A stretch of 7,873 nt of DNA, from NCBI GenBank assembly GCA_900319255.1, contig ONNU01000091.1:1-7873 (forward strand), in the 5' to 3' direction. Below, piece by piece: positions 1 to 4,954 of the stretch. Source of the stretch: an uncultured Eubacteriales bacterium. Lineage in GTDB: Bacteria; Bacillota; Clostridia; Oscillospirales; Acutalibacteraceae. The position numbers and the translations under genes are program-made. The notes beneath the pieces were generated by a model, which worked only from the letters and a program-made list of their open reading frames with translations, ran no database searches and had not been told where the DNA came from. Position 1 is the stretch's first letter; every line of letters begins with the position of its first letter.

Positions 1-1268
1 GAAGCTGCATTTTTCGGCAGGCGTATTTTGTAGTAACCGCTATAAGTTCCGCTGGATTCAGCAGTCGTCAGCTTTATGCCGTAGGTGCTTACATCTGTAC
101 CCGAACCGATAACATTATTGCCTGAATCGAAGAATTTGATATGGGGGTCAGAAACGCCGTTGATGTAGATATAGTTATCAGCATCATCATACCGGTCTTC
201 CGGTTGGTAGGTGGTGGTGCAGGAGGTGGTAGAGCCTGATGTAACTGCGCTGCCTGAGAATGTCACTTGATCAAATAAATATTCGCCATTTGCAGCTCCC
301 TCAATCTTTTCGATATTACCTGCAGTATCAAAACTATGCCCAATCTGTTTTGGATTTCTACCTTGATCAGCATGGGTTGCTAACTCTTTTGAATAGATTT
401 TTGGATTATTACACAATTCTCCATTTGGTGTATATTTGGTTTCTGTCACACTACCCCTATATACAATTCTACCTTTACCATAATCATTACTGGCATCGAG
501 TTCAATCCAGTCAGTTATCCAGTAGTTCTCTGTATTATCATTCCAAAAAACAACTCTATTAAAATATTGACCATTTATACACGGAACATCCCAAGAATAG
601 AAATATTTAGTATTTCCTTCATCTGTATAAGTACCATTGCCATTATTTGCTTTTGGCCAATCACTGCCAACTGATGTTTCAACTCCAGTTGCAACTACAC
701 CGTTTTTATAATACGAACCATCAGGATAGTTAAAGAAAAACGCTTTCATATTTGTCTTATCATTACTACTCAAGCTCAAATATAACTTATTGCTTGTATG
801 TTGTGTAAAAGAATAATTTATTGACGCACCGGATGGTTCTGCAACCTGTACAGCATAACCTCTGCTACCACTGGTTGTGTCACCTACCTTTGGATAGTAT
901 GAATGTGATGTTCCACCATTGTCAACCACAGTAGTTGGATAATACACATATCCATGTCCATTACCTATCAATGTTATCGTAAGTGTTCTGTCTATATCCC
1001 ATGAACTCGATTTACGAAAAATAACCCTGTTTGGACTGGTGCTTGGTATAGCGAATTTGTATACTGGATACGAAATACCATCAATGCCAGTCTCATTTGT
1101 ATTCATAGCAATATTCGGACCCGAAACCTGTGTAACTGCCTTTACCTTGTCAAACCCAAAATTTTCAAAAAGACTCGTAAACATAAGTCCGAATATTAGA
1201 AACGCCAAAAAGGCGGAAAGAATGCGGGTTTTTATTGAACGAGGATGTTTGAATATGATGTATTTCAC
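1..1268 (-). CDS. Large secreted surface protein, N-terminal part (truncated by window edge)
   Basis: The minus strand is open from a GTG at 1268-1266 to the left edge: 422 complete codons plus two bases, with no stop. The GTG is the only plausible start. An in-frame TGA lies 9 nt upstream, a good AAGGAG sits 10 nt before it, and the next ATG (residue 29) falls inside the hydrophobic core of the signal peptide. Residues 1-44 form a signal peptide: positively charged (KHPRSIKTR), hydrophobic at about 17-33, probable cleavage after VKA. The rest is Ser/Thr/Asn/Tyr-rich and looks beta-stranded, as in bacterial surface adhesins. Residues about 175-258 (YFYSWDVP, RVVFWND, WIELDA) loosely resemble sandwich modules of very large Ruminococcus surface proteins, but I do not recognise a named family. 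Codon use is AT-rich from about residue 45 to 335, then becomes markedly more GC-rich. An extracellular adhesin or structural role is inference. The C-terminal anchor is outside the window. Confidence 0.85.
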   Translation of the reverse strand, partial: MKYIIFKHPRSIKTRILSAFLAFLIFGLMFTSLFENFGFDKVKAVTQVSGPNIAMNTNETGIDGISYPVYKFAIPSTSPNRVIFRKSSSWDIDRTLTITLIGNGHGYVYYPTTVVDNGGTSHSYYPKVGDTTSGSRGYAVQVAEPSGASINYSFTQHTSNKLYLSLSSNDKTNMKAFFFNYPDGSYYKNGVVATGVETSVGSDWPKANNGNGTYTDEGNTKYFYSWDVPCINGQYFNRVVFWNDNTENYWITDWIELDASNDYGKGRIVYRGSVTETKYTPNGELCNNPKIYSKELATHADQGRNPKQIGHSFDTAGNIEKIEGAANGEYLFDQVTFSGSAVTSGSTTSCTTTYQPEDRYDDADNYIYINGVSDPHIKFFDSGNNVIGSGTDVSTYGIKLTTAESSGTYSGYYKIRLPKNAA

Positions 1269-1270
1269 GG

Positions 1271-1324
1271 TTACTCAGCTCCTTCGTTGTGTCGTTCTGT
1301 GTGTGACGGTTTTTGTTTCTTCAT
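1271..1324 (-). CDS. Possible 17-codon leader peptide ORF
   Basis: An ATG at 1324-1322 opens a 17-residue frame (MKKQKPSHTERHNEGAE) that stops at TAA 1273-1271, only 2 nt before the GTG of the surface-protein gene. It contains that gene's Shine-Dalgarno sequence. Ribosomes finishing this ORF could re-initiate on the GTG, that is, translational coupling. Its own ribosome binding site is weak (GGAA directly before the ATG), and so short a frame can occur by chance. Treat it as a hypothesis about the leader, not an established gene. Confidence 0.2.
   Translation of the reverse strand: MKKQKPSHTERHNEGAE
1279..1284 (-). promoter_or_regulatory. Ribosome binding site that fixes the GTG start
   Basis: AAGGAG on the minus strand lies 10 nt upstream of the GTG at 1268. 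Together with the in-frame TGA between it and the GTG, it leaves the GTG as the only sensible start for the exported protein. Confidence 0.75.
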
Positions 1325-1472
1325 TTCCGTTTATTCGTTTCTTCTTTTACGTTTTTGGCTTCGTCTATGCTTCCTTTTATGTCACTTTTTCTTGTCTCTG
1401 TTCCGTTTTCGCTGCGGTCAAATGCAGCTCTTTCTCTGTTTTTTGCCCAAAATAAAACACTTACTTATATTT

Positions 1473-1501
1473 ATAGTATCATTTTTTTGCGTATCTGTCA
1501 A
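1473..1501 (-). promoter_or_regulatory. Sigma-A promoter of the surface-protein gene
   Basis: The minus strand carries a consensus -35 TTGACA (1501-1496), a 17-nt spacer and -10 TACTAT (1478-1473). TGA directly before the -10 makes it an extended -10 promoter. It lies downstream of the sigma-operon terminator and points at the GTG-initiated gene, so that gene has its own housekeeping promoter. Confidence 0.75.
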
Positions 1502-1566
1502 TATTTTTTGTAGATTTTGTTCAACTTTTTATTTGCCTTTTATTTCCATTCCAATAAAAATACCGC

Positions 1567-1613
1567 AAAAAATTCACCCCCGCTGTACACCTTCTCTGGC
1601 GTCTGCGGGGGTG
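1567..1613 (-). terminator. Rho-independent terminator of the sigma/anti-sigma operon
   Basis: On the minus strand CACCCCCGC (1613-1605) pairs perfectly with GCGGGGGTG (1583-1575). The 21-nt interval contains a second nested pairing, ACGCC/GGTGT with one G-U pair and an AGAGAA loop. Six T residues follow (1572-1567). The structure lies about 106 nt after the anti-sigma stop codon and before the promoter of the next gene. T-rich sequence on the other side might let it also work rightward, but no rightward gene ends here. Confidence 0.85.
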
Positions 1614-1718
1614 TTGTTTTTCCTTTTTCTGTGCGTTTGCGTTCGTTCTGCTTCGCCGGCTGCGCTCCATTGCTTCGGGGGCGTGGCTGCCGGTCATGGG
1701 GACGGTCAGCGCGTCTGA

Positions 1719-2549
1719 TTATATATGGCTCTGTCTGTAGGGGTTGTTATCCGTTGCGTCAAAGCCCTCCGGCAGGTAATCTGTGGGTATGTACTCCGGA
1801 TAGTACAGATCCATCTGGTAGTTGCAGAATATGATCTCTACATATACTATCTTTCCGTTATGGGCATCAAGCGCATATACAAAACCATAATAACTGTCTG
1901 CTTCTATCGCTGCAAGCTCGTAATCATTATCAAAGCCTGTTGTGCCGTAATAGCCAAGATATTTCGTGGATTTGTATGTGTGAAGCCTCTCAAGCTCCTT
2001 CCTGTAATCCTCGTCGTTATATTCAACTACAAGATAACTCAGCCACTGCGCATCCCAGGGATCATAATATACCATCTTGTAATCTTCGACCTTCATTTTT
2101 TCTGTGATCTTCTCCGGGAATATCTCCTCACGCATATTCCATTTATTATCATATGGCTTTATGGCTTTCTTTCCTATGTAATCGCCGTAATTCGCTATGT
2201 CTGAATCAACGTGTATATCCGGACTTCCGAATCCGAAAATACCTAAGCCCGTTGCAAATATCACCGGCAGCAGCTGCACTATCAGCGCTATCACCAGACC
2301 TATGGCAACCAGCGCAGCCATCTTCAGTCTTGTTTTTCTGTTGCGCGCCTTGACATAATTCTGAAACATCTGGTCCGCTTCCGTATTGAACAATATCTCC
2401 GCATTCGGCGCTTTCATGCTCTCAAGCAGCTCACGGCATTTTTCGCATTCCTTCAGATGCTCCTCCACCGCCGCAGTGCTTGCATCGCTTGTCATTTTCT
2501 CAGCATATACCGGCAGAAGATCCCTGATTATCCCGCATTCGGTTTTCAT
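1719..2549 (-). CDS. Zinc-finger (ZAS/zf-HC2) transmembrane anti-sigma factor
   Basis: This 276-residue protein is predicted to hold the upstream-encoded ECF sigma factor at the membrane until an envelope signal releases it. The N-terminus has the anti-sigma zinc-binding pattern: Cys5, then His31-x3-Cys35-x2-Cys38 in HLKECEKC, preceded by the clostridial-type opening CGIIRDLLPVYAE. A positively charged stretch (residues 68-76) leads into one long hydrophobic segment (about 78-105), so the zinc domain is cytoplasmic. About 170 residues rich in Tyr and Asp (about 108-276) would lie outside the cell. I do not recognise a named sensor domain there. The ATG overlaps the sigma gene stop as ATGA, and its AGGAGG-like site lies inside the sigma gene, indicating translational coupling. 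The annotation as anti-sigma factor is strong; the signal it senses is unknown. Confidence 0.9.
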   Translation of the reverse strand: MKTECGIIRDLLPVYAEKMTSDASTAAVEEHLKECEKCRELLESMKAPNAEILFNTEADQMFQNYVKARNRKTRLKMAALVAIGLVIALIVQLLPVIFATGLGIFGFGSPDIHVDSDIANYGDYIGKKAIKPYDNKWNMREEIFPEKITEKMKVEDYKMVYYDPWDAQWLSYLVVEYNDEDYRKELERLHTYKSTKYLGYYGTTGFDNDYELAAIEADSYYGFVYALDAHNGKIVYVEIIFCNYQMDLYYPEYIPTDYLPEGFDATDNNPYRQSHI

Positions 2550-3037
2550 TTGCTTTCCTCCTTCAGCCCTTCATTGACCATCATGTTTGCGCGGTGAAAG
2601 GCAGTTATCGCCCAGCGCTCACTTTTGGAGCCTGCATTTCCTATGTCTTTAAAGGACATCCCTCCGAACATCCTCAGCATATATACCTCACGGTATGGCT
2701 CCTGTATGGTATTCAGCACCTTGTAAAGCTTCGGAGCGATCTCTTTGTTTTTTATCATCTTTTCAAAATTCTGATATGACCTTTCCCTCCGGCATTCCTT
2801 TTCTTCACCGGTAAGCCTGTTCGTTTCTCTCTTATAAAAGAAATACTTATACCTTATAATATCAAGCAGCCAATGTCTTACATTGGTCTCACCATTATAG
2901 TTGTTTATTGATTTGCTCGCGCGGAAAAACGTATCCTGCGAAAGCTTCTGAGCAAGCTCCTCGTCTGCGCATATACCGCGAAGGTATTTATATACACCGT
3001 TATAATAATCCAGAAAGATCTCCTCCGGTTTTTTCAT
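2546..3037 (-). CDS. ECF-type RNA polymerase sigma factor
   Basis: A 163-residue sigma-70 family protein with only the two domains typical of ECF factors. Region 2 (about residues 5-72) includes LSQDTFFRASKSINNY and RHWLLDIIRYKYFF, matching the usual pattern for core-polymerase and -10 contacts. After a short linker, region 4 (about 100-156) contains YREVYMLRMFGGMSFKDIG, then the recognition part KSERWAITAFHRAN. Length is normal for the group. The recognition helix departs from the common clostridial form (KSENWARVTFYRAK), so promoter preference may be unusual. The start is firm: AGGAGGT (3050-3044) lies 6 nt upstream of the ATG. It is first in a two-gene operon with its anti-sigma factor, overlapping by 4 nt. 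Its regulon is unknown. Confidence 0.9.
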   Translation of the reverse strand: MKKPEEIFLDYYNGVYKYLRGICADEELAQKLSQDTFFRASKSINNYNGETNVRHWLLDIIRYKYFFYKRETNRLTGEEKECRRERSYQNFEKMIKNKEIAPKLYKVLNTIQEPYREVYMLRMFGGMSFKDIGNAGSKSERWAITAFHRANMMVNEGLKEESK

Positions 3038-3119
3038 CTCTATACCTCCTGCAGCCGGTCTGTTATTCAGGCAAACACAGATAATTTCTCTGTCAGCCCT
3101 ACGATCCCCGGCTTAAAAT

Positions 3120-3148
3120 ATTATAACTCAAAAATCGTAATTTGAAAA
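3120..3148 (-). promoter_or_regulatory. Probable promoter of the sigma/anti-sigma operon
   Basis: The minus strand has a perfect -10 TATAAT (3125-3120) with a 17-nt spacer to a poor -35, TTTTCA (3148-3143, four of six matches). The implied leader is about 75 nt. ECF operons are often autoregulated, but I could not identify a convincing ECF-type promoter here. Confidence 0.5.
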
Positions 3149-3353
3149 GTAGTAAATCAAATCTTTATTCTGTATCCTGTCGGAAACGCCGCCGGCAGCA
3201 GCGGTTAGCATAAAATAATTCCGGGAGTTTTCGTAGAGCCGGCTTGACTAAAATTTGTTTCCCCCTTACCACCCAACTATCATACGCGGAAACGAAAGTA
3301 AAGCATTGTCAGAGCTGCCCCCGCGATTATGACACCGGCGGCGGTGGTGAGGG

Positions 3354-3382
3354 TTGAAAAGTCAGAGTGATTGTGATATAAT
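3354..3382 (+). promoter_or_regulatory. Extended -10 sigma-A promoter of the peptidase gene
   Basis: TTGAAA (3354-3359), a 17-nt spacer and perfect TATAAT (3377-3382), with TGA immediately before the -10. The predicted start near 3389 gives a leader of about 70 nt ending in the strong GGAGGT at 3448-3453. Confidence 0.8.
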
Positions 3383-3405
3383 CACATCATTACAAGCACC
3401 GTGAT
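3367..3405 (+). promoter_or_regulatory. Candidate operator: GTGAT cluster over the -10 box
   Basis: A perfect inverted repeat TGTGAT-ATA-ATCACA (3372-3386) encloses the -10 hexamer. Further GTGAT copies lie at 3367-3371, inside the spacer, and at 3401-3405, just past the predicted start. A protein bound there would block polymerase. No regulator gene for it is recognisable in the window, and such an AT-rich palindrome can partly arise from the TATAAT itself. Confidence 0.35.
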
Positions 3406-3458
3406 GCTGCAGTTGAATATCAGCGGGCAGCTGAAATATTATTAAATGGAGGTACACA

Positions 3459-4871
3459 ATGAAAAAACCATTCAAACCATTGTTCAAAACGGCGGCGGTT
3501 GCTTTTTCTGCGCTGGTCATGCTCTGCGGCTTCTGTCTGACGGGGCATGATGCAGAGATAAAAGCAGACGCTGCTTCAAGGGTCGATCTTAATTATCTGA
3601 TGAACAAATTTCCTGACGGAAAATACTGGAATCATGTCGGCAAAAAAGGAAACAATGCTGACGGCTATACTGACAAGCCATGCCATCACGCTTTATCCGG
3701 CGGATTGTACAGACCGGTGGGAACGTGCAACAGCTTCTATGGCATCCAGTGCTGGGGTTTTGTCAATAAGCTTGCCAATGAATGTTACGGAACTGCCAAT
3801 CATTCCTCTTGGCCCCGCACTACGCTCAGCAAGCTCAAGCCCGGGGACGCTATCAGGTTCAAGCATAATTCCCATTCGATATTTGTCACAGGCGTCGACG
3901 GGGAAATAGTCACCTACGGAGAATGTAACGGTAATTATTCCGACTGCAAAATACGCTGGAATGTCCAGACCACCAAATCACAGATTGCAAGATCCCTTAC
4001 CGCTGTATACTCAGCCCCCAGCGAGCTTATCGTAAACCTCAGCAACCGTTCAGCGATACAGAAAAATGAGATCAGCTTCGGAGAAAAAGTGTATATCCAG
4101 GGCAGCGCCATCGGCGGGGACAGCAAATATCAATACCAGTTCTCCGTTAAAAAGCCCTCTGAAAAAAACTTCGGCATCGTGCAGAAATTCAGCAGCAGCG
4201 ACAGATGCAGTTATTTTCCCTGGACAAAGGGTTCCTACAAGGTAAAGGTCACAGTCAGGGACGGCTCGGGAAAAACCAGTGATAAAATACTGGACTTCAA
4301 TGTTTCTGCCGATGAAGTTGTTAATAAATCGAAAATAAACAGAAAAGCCATCCGTTTCGGCGAAAATATCAGCTTCAGCTTTGATGCAGACGGCGGCACA
4401 AAATGCTATCAATACCGTATACGCGCCCTCAAGCCTACCGAAACAGAATATGCCGTTATCAAAAACTTCAGCCGTGATTCAAGCTTCAGTTATCATCCAT
4501 GGGAATCCGGCATATACCGGATCAAGGTCGATGCAAAAGACGGTTCGGGTACGATCAGGGTCAAGGAATTCACATTCACCGTAAAGGCTGACAAGCTTAA
4601 AAACAAAACCACTGCCTCAGCCGGCAGTATCGTCTATGGTGAGGACATCACCTTTGATCTTGCCGCAGCCGGCGGTACATCCGGTTATGTCTATGAAATA
4701 AAAATGATAAAGCCCGGCAGCAGGAATTATGTTACCCTGCGCAATTACCGCAGCGGGAAAGAATTTGTTTATCATCCCTGGGAGAAAGGCGAATATCAGT
4801 TCAAGGTCACGGTGAGGGATCTGTCATATCATATTTCCACTGTGCTGGTGAAAGTGAACGTTACTGAATAA
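3459..4871 (+). CDS. Secreted CHAP/NlpC-P60-like cysteine peptidase or amidase with three Ig-like repeats
   Basis: 470 residues. Residues 1 to about 38 are a signal peptide (MKKPFKPLFK, hydrophobic core, ending KADA). Residues about 43-185 form a CHAP/NlpC-P60-like catalytic domain. The likely nucleophile is Cys98 in QCWGF, at the start of a helix. His139 is in NSHSIFVTG after the PGDAIRF strand, and Glu155/Asn157 are in YGECN. The CKIRW ending is familiar from related clostridial proteins. Extra cysteines (75, 90, 156, 163) could form disulfides outside the cell. Residues about 190-470 are three repeats of about 93 residues with GG-x3-Y-x-Y, PW-x2-G-x-Y and KV-x-V-RD-x-S-G patterns, resembling triple-tyrosine/Ig-like modules, likely for wall or ligand attachment. 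Peptidoglycan cleavage is the family expectation; the actual substrate is not shown. A strong GGAGGT lies 5 nt before the ATG. It is convergent with the leucine-rich repeat gene. Confidence 0.85.
   Translation: MKKPFKPLFKTAAVAFSALVMLCGFCLTGHDAEIKADAASRVDLNYLMNKFPDGKYWNHVGKKGNNADGYTDKPCHHALSGGLYRPVGTCNSFYGIQCWGFVNKLANECYGTANHSSWPRTTLSKLKPGDAIRFKHNSHSIFVTGVDGEIVTYGECNGNYSDCKIRWNVQTTKSQIARSLTAVYSAPSELIVNLSNRSAIQKNEISFGEKVYIQGSAIGGDSKYQYQFSVKKPSEKNFGIVQKFSSSDRCSYFPWTKGSYKVKVTVRDGSGKTSDKILDFNVSADEVVNKSKINRKAIRFGENISFSFDADGGTKCYQYRIRALKPTETEYAVIKNFSRDSSFSYHPWESGIYRIKVDAKDGSGTIRVKEFTFTVKADKLKNKTTASAGSIVYGEDITFDLAAAGGTSGYVYEIKMIKPGSRNYVTLRNYRSGKEFVYHPWEKGEYQFKVTVRDLSYHISTVLVKVNVTE
4026..4868 (+). repeat. 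Three tandem Ig-like (triple-tyrosine-type) repeats in the peptidase gene
   Basis: Repeat units begin near residues 190, 287 and 381 of the peptidase (about 4026, 4317 and 4599). Each has an N-terminal strand ending in (F/Y)GE, then AxGG...YxY, a KP step, FxYxPW or its close variant YFPW, and a final YxxKV...D. All three keep the Pro-Trp pair (residues 254-255, 347-348, 440-441). The leucine-rich repeat protein lacks this feature in its own copies. Confidence 0.8.
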
Positions 4872-4888
4872 TGACCCAACAAATATTC

Positions 4889-4923
4889 AAAGCCGGTGAA
4901 TTTTCAGGTTCACCGGCTTTTTT
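4889..4923 (+). terminator. Terminator between convergent genes, probably bidirectional
   Basis: AAAGCCGGTGAA (4889-4900) pairs over all 12 positions with TTCACCGGCTTT (4909-4920) around an 8-nt loop, and the T run continues to 4923. It lies 18 nt past the peptidase stop. On the minus strand the same hairpin follows the leucine-rich repeat gene by about 35 nt, but with a shorter T run (TTTG), so termination there may be weaker. Confidence 0.9.
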
Positions 4924-4954
4924 ACTGTCCTGCAAAAGGAACAGCTATTCAGTT

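Larger units (their letters stand above)
1269..1466 (-). other. Long purine-rich 5' leader of the surface-protein gene
   Basis: If transcription starts about 7 nt past the -10 box at 1473-1478, the untranslated leader is about 198 nt. It is strongly purine-rich on the transcript strand, with many GAA/AAA runs. One small hairpin is visible at 1411-1428 (GCTGC/GCAGC, 8-nt loop), with no terminator-like structure. I compared it by eye with the c-di-GMP-I riboswitch pattern, which sometimes precedes adhesin genes, and saw no match. No other known riboswitch is recognised. This leader, the promoter and the downstream terminator fill most of the 450-nt gap 1269-1718. The remainder (1502-1566 and 1614-1718) shows nothing I can name. 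Confidence 0.5.
3038..3458 (+). other. Divergent intergenic region between the sigma operon and the peptidase gene
   Basis: This 421-nt gap holds the leftward sigma-operon promoter (3120-3148) and ribosome binding site (3044-3050). It also holds the rightward peptidase promoter (3354-3382), the inverted repeat over its -10, and its ribosome binding site GGAGGT (3448-3453). The middle part (about 3150-3350) has no open frame worth calling. It contains two copies of CGGAAACG in the same orientation (3181-3188 and 3287-3294) and GC-rich short palindromes. I assign no function to those. Confidence 0.6.

Noticed and set aside
260..562. Plus-strand 100-codon frame rich in Tyr, Leu and Gln
   Set aside because: It is antisense to the continuous minus-strand surface-protein frame, with no ribosome binding site and low-complexity composition.
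1322..1462. Minus-strand open frame in the leader encoding a Lys/Glu-rich stretch (ending EETNKRK) whose TGA overlaps the ATG of the 17-codon ORF
   Set aside because: It contains no ATG, GTG, TTG or CTG start codon in frame after the preceding stop. The Lys/Glu composition is expected of purine-rich DNA, so a gene remnant is possible but unsupported.
1269..1466. c-di-GMP riboswitch in the adhesin leader
   Set aside because: A GGGCAAA-like string is present, but the paired helices and the other conserved segments of that riboswitch class are not visible.
1245..1834. Plus-strand open frames rich in Phe, Val, Cys and Ser across the gap and the anti-sigma 3' end
   Set aside because: They overlap the minus-strand leader, promoter, terminator and the end of a well-supported gene. 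The hydrophobic composition simply reflects the complement of purine-rich sequence, and no ribosome binding site or family motif is present.
3334..3348. CACCG/CGGTG hairpin upstream of the peptidase promoter
   Set aside because: A 5-bp stem with a 4-nt loop in GC-rich sequence, with no T run and no gene ending there. It is probably chance.
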